Shown here in pieces: positions 9,650 through 17,646 of a DNA stretch of 64,000 bases (position 1 is the first letter of the stretch; every line of letters begins with the position of its first letter). The notes under the pieces were generated by a model. The model saw only the letters and a program-made list of their open reading frames with translations. It was not told the DNA's origin and ran no database searches. Both the position numbers and the translations under genes were made by a program. The stretch is from Candidatus Methylospira mobilis (GTDB taxonomy: Bacteria > Pseudomonadota > Gammaproteobacteria > Methylococcales > Methylococcaceae), in NCBI RefSeq assembly GCF_009498235.1, contig NZ_CP044205.1, positions 4,403,389 through 4,467,388 of the forward strand. Reading direction: 5' to 3'.

Positions 9650-10642
9650 TTGGCTGCATATGGGCTTAGTGACTATGTTGATAACGACCTCCGCTCAAGA
9701 GAGGAGGGAGCTGAGGGTTTCAGTAGATTAGAGGGTAAATTTTACTCTCCGGGCTTTTGGGTTTCGTTCGCTGCTCATGCTCGTGATAAAGGTGCTAATT
9801 ATAGTGACATCCAGTTCATTAATGATGATCAGCGCGGCTATTGCGAGGCAATAAAGTTACCTTCTGCGCTTAATTGTGTTGATACATATCCATATCCTAG
9901 ACGAAATGAAGGAGTAAATTACAGCCCACTTGTCCTCCTTGAAAATGCAGAATCTACAGATGGTGCCACACAAACCATCAATGCATGCATTAGGAATTTG
10001 TGTAGCGGACTGAGTGTCGATGAGTTCTCAAATAGCCTTTGCGAGGTCGTTGGTGATCTTCATGACAATGTGTGGTCGCACGGAAAGAGTACGGGATTTT
10101 CGATGGCTCAGCGTTGGAAAAAACCATATTCCGAAGATGCTTTTTTGTTTGAATTTGCACTCGCAGATCGTGGCATTGGTTTTCTGAGAGAATTACGTCG
10201 TGTTGGACTTTCAATTCGATCAGATGCTGAGGCAATTGATTGGTGCATTAAAAGAGGAAACTCATCAAAGTTAGTTAGCCAAACATCTGATGATGGCTGG
10301 GATCAGAGGCTGCCTTCCGATATGATGGGGAACCCTATGCTAGGTATTGCGAGGGTCAAAGAGTCTGATAATCATCACCAAGGGCTCGGGCTTGCAAAGC
10401 TCACTGATCTTGTTGCGACATATAGCGGCACTTTATGGCTGGCTACCGGTGAAGCAATGTACGTTATAGAGCCGCAACAGAGTTATACGAAAAGTTTGAA
10501 CTTCTCGTGGAAGGGTGTAAGTGTTGCGTGTAGATTTGATAGTTCTTTGATTGTTAATAATACTGGTAAAAAAAGAATAGATAATATTACCAGTGAACTG
10601 ATTGGATTATTGGGGGGTGGTTATGGAGGAAATAATACTTAG
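9650..10642 (+). CDS. GHKL (HATPase) domain protein, partner of STAS-like protein
   Basis: The TTG at 9650 lies seven bases after TAGGAG and is the best start (330 residues); a longer TTG start at 9632 lacks a site. The ATPase N-box is visible in EVVGDLHDNVWSHGKS (E, D and N in register), the G1 region in FALADRGIGFLREL and the G2 loop in HHQGLGLAKLTDLVATYSG. This is a Bergerat-fold ATPase. No histidine phosphoacceptor domain is present, so it resembles anti-sigma-type or stand-alone GHKL proteins rather than a sensor kinase. The stop overlaps the STAS-like gene by 20 bp. Base composition is visibly more AT-rich than both neighbours and the orientation is opposite, suggesting separately acquired cargo. 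Confidence 0.8.
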   Translation: MAAYGLSDYVDNDLRSREEGAEGFSRLEGKFYSPGFWVSFAAHARDKGANYSDIQFINDDQRGYCEAIKLPSALNCVDTYPYPRRNEGVNYSPLVLLENAESTDGATQTINACIRNLCSGLSVDEFSNSLCEVVGDLHDNVWSHGKSTGFSMAQRWKKPYSEDAFLFEFALADRGIGFLRELRRVGLSIRSDAEAIDWCIKRGNSSKLVSQTSDDGWDQRLPSDMMGNPMLGIARVKESDNHHQGLGLAKLTDLVATYSGTLWLATGEAMYVIEPQQSYTKSLNFSWKGVSVACRFDSSLIVNNTGKKRIDNITSELIGLLGGGYGGNNT

Positions 10643-10985
10643 TCCTATAGGGACCGATTTAGCGTCCCGTCGGTCAGCGGGACACTTGCGGCAGCAGATC
10701 ACATCAAATTTGGCGTGCGATAAAAAAGTAGTGTTTGATTTATCGAGTGTCGAGACAATATCCGAGTCATATGCAGACGAGCTTTTTGGGGTTCTGGCGT
10801 ATGAGTTAGGCTTGAATGATTTTGTTTTATCCATATCTTTTAAGGGTGCGCGCCCTTCTGTCTTGTTTAGGATTGCTGAATCAATCAAGAAACGATTGGA
10901 GCAGCAAAATTTGCAAGACACTATTCATGATCTTGTTGTTGCCAGACATGCGGGAACTCGCAAGTTTAGTAGGATAGGAGCTTAA
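10623..10985 (+). CDS. STAS-like (DUF4325) domain protein
   Basis: A 120-residue protein starting MEEIILSPIGTDLASRRSA. The core VVFDLSSVETISESYADELFG is the signature of STAS-like DUF4325 domains, where a conserved strand is followed by Asp, Ser and Ala/Asp/Glu residues. STAS partners of GHKL ATPases (SpoIIAA-SpoIIAB type) act as phosphorylation-controlled switches, but whether this pair works that way is inference. The start overlaps the end of the GHKL gene, so the two are co-translated. The gene ends one base before a convergent pseudogene. Confidence 0.78.
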   Translation: MEEIILSPIGTDLASRRSAGHLRQQITSNLACDKKVVFDLSSVETISESYADELFGVLAYELGLNDFVLSISFKGARPSVLFRIAESIKKRLEQQNLQDTIHDLVVARHAGTRKFSRIGA

Positions 10986-11348
10986 TTACCTATAAAAATA
11001 ACTATTCCAGTTTATGGGTGAAACAGGAACTGAATGACCACCGACTACAATCGGTGGATTCAGGCGCTCGGCGTAGTGGCCTTCCAATACGCCTGCTGTG
11101 CAGCCCCCGCATCCACTCCGGCAGTGTCCGTCCTCGTGCCGTAGGTCGCCCTTACTGCCGCCTGTGAACCTTACCAGGATAACCGCCTCGAACGGCAACC
11201 CTTGCGCCTTCCGGCTCAGCATAAACGCCCTGATGCTGGCCTGAGCCTATTCCGGCGTCAGTCCGAAAACCGCCGCTATTTGCTCAAGCTGAAAGACTGG
11301 CTCGCCGTCTTCTGTGTAGCCGTGTGGCTCGAAAATACCGTTACTCAT
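10986..11348 (-). pseudogene. Island gene interrupted by an in-frame TAG
   Basis: Starting at the ATG at 11348 (MSNGIFEPHGYTEDGEPVFQ) the frame reads 33 codons to TPE, then TAG at 11247-11249, and continues without another stop for 86 codons (AQASIRAFMLSRKAQGLPFE...). The text on both sides of the TAG reads as one protein, so an ancestral GAG or CAG codon probably mutated. The ATG overlaps the stop of the upstream Cys-rich gene by 4 bp. It could also be a sequencing error or, less likely, recoding. Function unknown. Confidence 0.7.
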
Positions 11349-11593
11349 GACTTCCCCTTGAACTGTTCGCATACATGGCTGTTCACGCCCCACCAGCCGG
11401 CTGGAGCGGGCGCCATGCGCTCAGCGCCGCACTGGTAAATCATCGCGTGGCTGGTGGCTTGTCCGTGCCTGCAGTCGCGGCAGCGGACCAGCTTTTCGGG
11501 TTCGATGGTGCGCTTAGGGATCTCGCCGCGCGCTGTCATAACGCCGATGGTTGCGCGCCAGCAGGCCGCTGCTATCGGTCGCACCAGCGCCAA
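11345..11593 (-). CDS. Small zinc-ribbon-like protein
   Basis: Up to 82 residues; a shorter start at the ATG at 11539 (MTARGEIPKRTIEPEKLVR) is equally plausible. The pattern C-x2-C-(H)...C...W...H-C (RCRDCRHG, then YQCGA, then HVCEQFKG) suggests a small metal-binding domain of a kind common in phages and islands. It is coupled by ATGA to the interrupted gene downstream. No function is known to me. Confidence 0.6.
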   Translation of the reverse strand: MALVRPIAAACWRATIGVMTARGEIPKRTIEPEKLVRCRDCRHGQATSHAMIYQCGAERMAPAPAGWWGVNSHVCEQFKGKS

Positions 11594-12617
11594 GATATCT
11601 GTTGAGCGCCTGGAACAGTACGGGAAGGACGTTAGCGAATCCGATCGGTAATGACCGACACCTGAGCGTTGATCTTTTCTCAGGTTTTGATGCCGCTGGC
11701 TTGCGGGACGAAATTTGAGTTGTCGATATTTGACGCTTGGCCTACACTTAAATCCAAGCCTTCTTTGGCTTCCGCTCCCCCTTGATTCCGAATACCAGAG
11801 GAATCAGGCGCGTAGATGCCGGTAGCGTTAACCGCTCCGGCATCATCGGTTATATCGTCCCAAATAAGCAGTCTAGCCATCAAGAGAACCGGTGGGAATG
11901 CCTGGGCGCTTACAGTGTAAGAAGATTGGGGCGGCAAGGGCGCGCTGGATGCGGTTTCGGGCGCATTCCAGCCTACGCACTTCTATCCTACGCCATGCTG
12001 TACAGAAGCGGGAGCCTTGCTATTGGCCTCCGATGACATTGAACCATCGCTGGATCAAGCTACTCACCCGGACTCTTGCAAGAGAGGCTGCCCGGTGGGT
12101 GCGGACGACGATAAAACTGTAGGCCCAATAAATCCGCTCGTCAATAGCGCCGACGCGCTTCTTTACATCGAAAACGCAGCCATGGAACCCAAACGTTCCC
12201 CGGATAACTATTCCGGGCATCTGGGCGTTCGGAATTTATGCGCTTCTTCGAATCATGTCAAGTTTGATTCAGTTGGCGGAAACATGGTTTTGAGCATATT
12301 TATCGAGGGTGACGACGAAATTGATCAGGAGAGTGGCGAAATTTGCGTTTTCCGGCGCAAATTGCTGTAACGACAGGGTTATTGCTTCTTTATATTTCAC
12401 CAAAAGGCCCCCCTACCCCCATAACACCCTGTATGGAGAAAGAGAGGATTTCACCCCACCTACGTGGTACTCGATCTGTAGCCGCTTTTGCGTCTACCCC
12501 CGGCTTTCGAGTTCAGGCCCGCCGTCCGGTCATAAGGGAGTTGCACCCAGCCGGATATGGTTTTCTTCCGCGCAGCCCCAATAGGCCCTTAGTATCGTCC
12601 GGAGTACGTTTGAATCT
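11594..12617. other. 1-kb stretch of the island with no convincing gene
   Basis: All frames are broken often. A frame at 11680-11937 (minus, containing MARLLIWDDITDDAG) has no ribosome binding site and no recognisable domain. A poly-purine/pyrimidine patch lies near 12405-12425. This looks like degraded island DNA between two operons. Confidence 0.4.
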
Positions 12618-12827
12618 TTACTGCTTCGGCAAATCCTTTGCCGCAAATCTCCATGCTCGAACCCGTAAAGGGTCGGTATCGCTCTCAATGGCCTCGCAGT
12701 CCGATTCGTCCAATAACAGCGCTACATCGCGCGCCGTAAGGTCGTGCGCCTGCGCTATCTCACGCGTAAGCCGCCTGCATTTCGGGTATCGCTTTACAGG
12801 CTTCTGAGCAACATGATCTGTTTGCAT
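12618..12827 (-). CDS. Small hypothetical protein (69 aa) at the end of the helicase-primase operon
   Basis: Starts at the ATG at 12827 (MQTDHVAQKPVKRYPKCRRL) and overlaps the 3' end of the TOPRIM gene by 34 bp in another frame. REIAQAHDLTARDVALLLDESD reads like a short helical, possibly helix-turn-helix, segment. No family was recognised. Co-orientation and overlap with the operon support it being real. Confidence 0.5.
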   Translation of the reverse strand: MQTDHVAQKPVKRYPKCRRLTREIAQAHDLTARDVALLLDESDCEAIESDTDPLRVRAWRFAAKDLPKQ

Positions 12828-13642
12828 AGATACATCAGCCCGTATTGTTGGTGATCGTCGTTCGCATCGTTTCCAAGCGATTGACTGATGACATATGGAT
12901 GCCCGGTTTCAATGGCTGCGTGCTCGCCGGTGCCGCTCTTGTCGTGATCGGCATAAATCATTTTTTTACCTGGAATCATCGCGGCCACATATGCAAGATT
13001 TGCTGCGCTGAACGAAACCGTTACGCTTGCGCAAAGATTGAGTCTGTCGAGCGCTGCTTTAACGCTTAATCCAGTTGAGTAGCCTTCAACCAAAATCGTC
13101 TCTGAAGCGTGTCTATTGCCAATAACAAACACCCCACCCTTTGCCCGCTGGCCGGGCAGCATTTTCTTTTGCCATTCGTTATCTATAAGCCGAATTGACT
13201 GGACACCCAGCAGGCGGTAATCCTCACAATCGCGCATCGGCACCAGCAACGAATAATCTTCCGTCACCAACCCGCGAAGTTCCGGAAAGCCTTTGTAGAC
13301 AAGATAACCATGCGTATCGAGTTTGGCCGCTCGCACCAGCGCGCCGGCCCGTTGTGCCGCTCGTTCCTGCTGGCGTTGACGTTCCGCTGCGGCGCGCTGG
13401 CTACGCAACTTCCATTCGCATTTTTCCAGTTCCGTCCACGGTTTTGCGTTGGGATCGTTCCACCACTGGACTCCCTGCCCTGTTTCCCAATTGCAGCACC
13501 AGCCGCGCGCGCCGTCGAAAAAGTAAGCGCCGTTGCGCGAACGTGGCTTTGTTGTGGTTGCGCAGCGCTGTATCGAATCCGAACAGTTCAAACGGGATAT
13601 TTCCAAACCGTGAGCTATGGCGAACTGAAGAAACTCACTCAT
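12794..13642 (-). CDS. TOPRIM-domain primase/helicase-like protein
   Basis: A 282-residue protein. Residues 38-62 (NGAYFFDGARGWCCNWETGQG) look like the small N-terminal region of island primases. After a charged linker (80-100) comes a TOPRIM domain: E186 in ETILVEGYSTGLS and D232/D234 in MIYADHDKSGTG. It should supply primase activity for the element. It is the second TOPRIM primase in this island and is not closely similar to the one at 7437-8327. Its start overlaps the helicase stop (ATGA). Confidence 0.85.
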   Translation of the reverse strand: MSEFLQFAIAHGLEISRLNCSDSIQRCATTTKPRSRNGAYFFDGARGWCCNWETGQGVQWWNDPNAKPWTELEKCEWKLRSQRAAAERQRQQERAAQRAGALVRAAKLDTHGYLVYKGFPELRGLVTEDYSLLVPMRDCEDYRLLGVQSIRLIDNEWQKKMLPGQRAKGGVFVIGNRHASETILVEGYSTGLSVKAALDRLNLCASVTVSFSAANLAYVAAMIPGKKMIYADHDKSGTGEHAAIETGHPYVISQSLGNDANDDHQQYGLMYLCKQIMLLRSL

Positions 13643-15183
13643 GCCACATTCCTGTTGTAATGGGATTTTGCGTATGCGATCTGCTTTTGTTTAATTTTGT
13701 TGGCAACAACAGCGCTTATTGCCGCTCCTGGGGTAGCTTCAAACGGAGGCATGCCTGCTGGAACAGGGAAACCGGCAATTTCCTTGAAGATATGCCATGC
13801 GCGTCCAGCCGCTGTACTTGGATTGCCATGCGAGCGGGTATATGTGCATACCTGCTCCCACAGGTGACGAGAATCATCGGCGGCTTTCCTTTTGCCGATC
13901 ATGATTTCCTGCATTTTCCCTGGAACGTGTTCGATCAGCGCCGATTGTTTTTTCTCAAATCCGCATGAAATACAGCGCGAGGCAAAAGGCCGGTGACCGC
14001 ACGACGGACAGCATTTTTCCTTGCCCTCGATTTCATCTTCGCGCCGGATTGTTTTATCCAGCTTTTCGCCTGCGTCAAGCTCGCTCAGGCCATTGAAAAA
14101 AATATTCTCGAAGTCCTGCGCGAAGCGGATTATGTTTCCAGAGTGATCCAACAACAGGCATTTAGTTTTACCGGTTTCAGAGGATGACCTTAAACCGCGC
14201 CCCCACATTTGAATTGCGGTGGATAGAGACTTTCGCAGTGGCCGGCAATCAACAACGCATTCAATATCCGGCACATCAAATCCTTTTGATAACGCCTCGA
14301 CCGAAATCAATACACGAATAAATGAGTCGGGCTTATAGAATTCTTCAAGTAGCTGCTTGCGTTCGGCATCGGGCGTCTTTTCGGTAAAAACCGCAGCCAT
14401 AACTCCAGCATCAATGAAATTGCGGCATAATTCTTTGCAGTGCTTGATCGTGGCTCCAAAAATAATGGTTTTGCGGTTTTGGGCATGTTCTTGCCATTCC
14501 TTGACCACATCGCCGATGATTTCCATGCCCCGTTCTTCGACGGCACGGTCAGTCCACTCTCCGCCAGAAGTTTCAGCCCCCGTCATATCCGCTTGCTTGC
14601 ATGACAGCACCCGCATCGGCACAAGTACGCCCGATTCCGTTAGCTCATGCATCGTTGCGGCATTAACCAGATTGGTAAAAATTTTGCCCAGGCCTTTGCT
14701 GAACGGTGTAGCGGACAGGCCTATAACCATGGCATCCGTCTGCTTGACATGCTCAACCCAAGCGGCGTATTGGCAGTGACATTCGTCGATAATGACAACA
14801 TCGGATTTCGGCCAGTTATGACGTGCCAACGTCTGAACACTGGCGATCTGGAAAGGCATGCGCGGATTCACACGCCAATGGTTCGCTTGAATAACGCCGT
14901 GCGCACTCAAACCATAGCGGTCGGCAACGGCTGATGTTTGATTGATAAGCGTGATGCGATCACAGACAAAAATTGCAGATGCGCCTTTTTTTAAGGCTTC
15001 GTAAGCGATACGCAGCCCCAAGTAGGTTTTCCCTCCACCCGTGGGCGCCATAGTCACTTGCGCTCGATGCCCAGCGCGCGCGCCTTCCCTCAGTTTTTCA
15101 TGGGCGGTGACTTGAAACGGGCGTGGATCTGGGAACTTTTCTGACGCGTAATATGGAGTATCGTCAAATATTTCAGCTTGCAT
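13639..15183 (-). CDS. DEAD/DEAH-type superfamily 2 helicase with C-terminal zinc-binding motif
   Basis: 514 residues from the ATG at 15183 (MQAEIFDDTPYY), which follows a GGAG site. Helicase motifs are APTGGGKT at 46-53, IIDECHC near 130, LSATPF, then in the second RecA domain SKGFDVPD and QMWGRGLRSS. Near residue 400 CCPSCGH...RCISCGF provides four cysteines for zinc. It resembles the RecG/UvrB-like DEAD helicases of P4-type and other integrative elements. It lies between the ParB-like gene (11-bp overlap) and the TOPRIM primase gene, so a role in element replication is likely. Confidence 0.88.
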   Translation of the reverse strand: MQAEIFDDTPYYASEKFPDPRPFQVTAHEKLREGARAGHRAQVTMAPTGGGKTYLGLRIAYEALKKGASAIFVCDRITLINQTSAVADRYGLSAHGVIQANHWRVNPRMPFQIASVQTLARHNWPKSDVVIIDECHCQYAAWVEHVKQTDAMVIGLSATPFSKGLGKIFTNLVNAATMHELTESGVLVPMRVLSCKQADMTGAETSGGEWTDRAVEERGMEIIGDVVKEWQEHAQNRKTIIFGATIKHCKELCRNFIDAGVMAAVFTEKTPDAERKQLLEEFYKPDSFIRVLISVEALSKGFDVPDIECVVDCRPLRKSLSTAIQMWGRGLRSSSETGKTKCLLLDHSGNIIRFAQDFENIFFNGLSELDAGEKLDKTIRREDEIEGKEKCCPSCGHRPFASRCISCGFEKKQSALIEHVPGKMQEIMIGKRKAADDSRHLWEQVCTYTRSHGNPSTAAGRAWHIFKEIAGFPVPAGMPPFEATPGAAISAVVANKIKQKQIAYAKSHYNRNVA

Positions 15184-16087
15184 GGCCTTTCTCCATTTCG
15201 CGCTTGTAATATTTAACAAGGCGTATCGCCTCATTTTTCTCCTCCATCAACCCAAACACGCGAGACTCCAGCGTCAGGTTCATCGCGTTAAGTCTTTTGA
15301 CCTCAGCGTGTGCCGCTGCAAGCTGGTCGTCGGCATGGATGATTTTTAGCAGGATGTCGTTTTCTTTGAGGGTCTCTTCGAGGCTATACGCCAATTCTGA
15401 TAACTGATCGCGCAAGCTTTCGACTTCTGAGTTCTGTTGATCTACTGCAGGCTGGCCTGCAATGACAGGCGGTTGTGACTTTTGCTTTGAATTTACTGAC
15501 AGAACGTGGATTTCTTTAAGCGCCTGATTAAGCGATTTTTCCCCGGTCGTAACCTGCTCGACCAGTTCGGGCGGCGCGTTTTTAACCAGTTTATCGGCCA
15601 TTTTTTGAGTGCGAAGACTTGCGCCAGAGTCCGCCGCTCGATCTGCTACAGATTCAAATTGCAAAGTTGCACTTTTATCGGTCTTAGCGTCGTCGTTGCA
15701 ATCAAAATTATCGGCTTCCAAGAAGGGTGCAACGTTGCACCCTTCTTTTGAGACACGATGCGCTGGATGTGCGCGCCTCCAGTCTTGCGCGGCAGCAACT
15801 ATAGTCGCCGCCTGTCCCGGCGTAAGGTGCCGACGATGCAAGTTGCAGGACAAAACATATTTAACTGGACTGTTACCAATGTACTCGACGAAAGAGGGCT
15901 CAATACCCAGCTCTGTCAAAACACGGTAACGATTGCCGCCGTCGAGAATTTTGTTTTCGTAGAGGACAATCGGCTGGATTTGGCCGTTCGCGCCTATGTC
16001 AATCTTGAGTTTCTCGAACTCATGCCCCGTCATCGGTGGGAAGATTGCGCAAAGCGGGTGCAATCCGTACTTTTTTTGCACGGACAT
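15173..16087 (-). CDS. ParB/Spo0J N-terminal-domain protein
   Basis: 304 residues from the ATG at 16087, which shares TAATG with the stop of alpA. The N-terminal ParB-like domain is clear: GANGQIQPIVLYENKILDGG, then NRYRVLTELGIEP, at about residues 28-60. A helical, coiled-coil-like C-terminus (EVESLRDQLSELAYSLEETL) follows. In islands such proteins act as DNA-binding regulators or partition/replication factors rather than chromosomal ParB. The operon continues into the helicase with an 11-bp overlap. Confidence 0.83.
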   Translation of the reverse strand: MSVQKKYGLHPLCAIFPPMTGHEFEKLKIDIGANGQIQPIVLYENKILDGGNRYRVLTELGIEPSFVEYIGNSPVKYVLSCNLHRRHLTPGQAATIVAAAQDWRRAHPAHRVSKEGCNVAPFLEADNFDCNDDAKTDKSATLQFESVADRAADSGASLRTQKMADKLVKNAPPELVEQVTTGEKSLNQALKEIHVLSVNSKQKSQPPVIAGQPAVDQQNSEVESLRDQLSELAYSLEETLKENDILLKIIHADDQLAAAHAEVKRLNAMNLTLESRVFGLMEEKNEAIRLVKYYKREMEKGHAS

Positions 16088-16296
16088 TATTGACGCTCGC
16101 GAATCCAATTATTGATATCAGAGTTTCTCCAAGCGGTACAGTTGGCTGACAGCTTAACCGGCGCCGGAAAACGGCCTATTTTTGATAACCGCCAAATTGA
16201 AGCCTTGGAGATTGGGACGACATTAACGAGTGCCGCCAACCTAATAAATCCAGGTTCGGGCAATTCGGCTGAGTTGGTTAGTGCGGGCATTGCCAT
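16087..16296 (-). CDS. alpA: AlpA-family regulator / excisionase-like protein
   Basis: 69 residues from the ATG at 16296, seven bases after CAGGAGA. The sequence LVNVVPISKASIWRLSKIGR, then FPAPVKLSANCTAWRNSDI, is the winged helix-turn-helix of AlpA proteins, which activate integrase expression or promote excision of P4-like islands. It heads an operon with the ParB-like protein, helicase and primase. Direct repeats at 16361-16403, just upstream, are candidate binding sites. Confidence 0.85.
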   Translation of the reverse strand: MAMPALTNSAELPEPGFIRLAALVNVVPISKASIWRLSKIGRFPAPVKLSANCTAWRNSDINNWIRERQ

Positions 16297-16360
16297 GCTT
16301 GCGTCTCCTGAGACGTCATTGAACATGGCAAGATTATGAGACTAACTACATGATAAATAA

Positions 16361-16403
16361 GGGCGGATTTGGTGCGGATTTGGTGCGATTTTAGTGCGGA
16401 TTT
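16361..16403. repeat. Four 10-11-bp direct repeats upstream of alpA
   Basis: Consecutive units GGGCGGATTT, GGTGCGGATTT, GGTGCGATTTT and AGTGCGGATTT occupy 16361-16403 with near helical (11-bp) periodicity. They lie 65 bp upstream of the alpA ATG and touch the 3' end of the next gene. This is the expected place for an operator of alpA or an iteron array. The binding protein is unknown. Confidence 0.7.
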
Positions 16404-17088
16404 AGCGTGGTTTAGCGATCAGCCCCGAACTTTGCCCGGCTTTCCAGGCACGATTGAACGCATCGTCACTAAGATTTACTACCTTATCCTTTAATTTGGC
16501 GCGTATGCCTCTTGTGAAAGATGTTTTCAGATCAATGTTTAGGTTTTCTGCTTCATTCAGAATAAACAGGATGTTTTCAGCTATATAAACTGTAATTCCG
16601 TAGGCCTGGCTTAACTCAGCTGCGGACATTTTACTAGGGCTCTTTTCTGCTGATTTTGCTATACCAACTTCTGGTTTCTGTTCGACAATCGTTTCAACCC
16701 ACGAAGAAACATCATCAAGCATGACCTTGTGGAACAGATAATTCTGAGAAACTTCCAGTACCGGGATAGATCGCTCGTGCAGGTGATCCCGAATCAGCTG
16801 GCAACGCTCGAAAAACTCTATTAAACGCGCTTGAGCGTCGCCAGTAGCGTATTGGATAACATCGCGTTCATCGTATGTAAGGGCGCTGAACTCATGCTTG
16901 GGATTAATCCCTACGGATAAGGCTACGGCCTGTTGTACGGTAAGTTTTTTCGTTGGAAGATATTCCCGCGATTCTATTGCGAGAAACGATGGGTCGTCAT
17001 TGAGTCCTGCGGCCTTCGAACTGAGGCGTTCGAGTTTTTCTTTCCGATCATTCAGTGAATAAATGGTTTGCCTTAAAATATCGTGCAT
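16402..17088 (-). CDS. Hypothetical protein (228 aa)
   Basis: Started at the ATG at 17088 (MHDILRQTIYSLNDRKEKL), which follows AAGGGAAA; an ATG at 17115 is possible. The N-terminus looks helical, and YLPTKKLTVQQAVALSVGINP resembles island proteins that begin with a short activator-like segment. The C-terminus is basic (GIRAKLKDKVVNLSDDAFNRAW). I do not recognise a family. It is in the same orientation as the AlpA operon and 106 bp upstream of alpA. Confidence 0.7.
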   Translation of the reverse strand: MHDILRQTIYSLNDRKEKLERLSSKAAGLNDDPSFLAIESREYLPTKKLTVQQAVALSVGINPKHEFSALTYDERDVIQYATGDAQARLIEFFERCQLIRDHLHERSIPVLEVSQNYLFHKVMLDDVSSWVETIVEQKPEVGIAKSAEKSPSKMSAAELSQAYGITVYIAENILFILNEAENLNIDLKTSFTRGIRAKLKDKVVNLSDDAFNRAWKAGQSSGLIAKPR

Positions 17089-17241
17089 CGCTTTCCCTTC
17101 AGGAAGCACCTTCAAGACTGGAATGCGCCAGCGGGTGAAGGAATCCCGTTTTCGTCTGGCCGGACTAGGCGCGATGGAAAATCTACAACAGTTACGGTGT
17201 GGTGTATAGACGAACAGTCAAAAGATGCGTTCAGGCATGCA

Positions 17242-17571
17242 TTATTCCCACTCCCCTGTTTTTGGATTCAGGATTTGCAGACTCAGCACTACACCGTCAT
17301 CCGTATCAAAGCGCCCGGATTCAACGTATTCGATAACCGTTTCGATGGTATCGTCTTTATCCCAGCTATCAAGCCAAAAACATTCCGAGCCTTCGGGGTG
17401 ATCTGGCGGCAGCACCGCTATGCGGCTGGGATCGTCACCCTTCCAGGCCATCCAATGCCCGGTTGATGCCTTGGCGAAGGTCGCTTGATTCAGCCAGCGC
17501 TTGATTTCATCATTTCCTGCGGCCATCCGCAGGGCTATCCGTGGGCGCCAATCGCTGAATATCATTGCCAT
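17242..17571 (-). CDS. Hypothetical protein (109 aa)
   Basis: An acidic, Trp-rich small protein (GHWMAWKGDDPSRIAVLPPD, then CFWLDSWDKDDT). A GGGAGGG site five bases before the ATG at 17571 supports translation. It is the first gene after the integrase in the leftward direction. No domain is recognised. Confidence 0.65.
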   Translation of the reverse strand: MAMIFSDWRPRIALRMAAGNDEIKRWLNQATFAKASTGHWMAWKGDDPSRIAVLPPDHPEGSECFWLDSWDKDDTIETVIEYVESGRFDTDDGVVLSLQILNPKTGEWE

Positions 17572-17646
17572 GAAACCCTCCCGGGCTCTTTAAAGAGCAG
17601 TTGTAAACTGATCCCGGCTTTTATCCCAACGCCTATAGGTTGGGCG

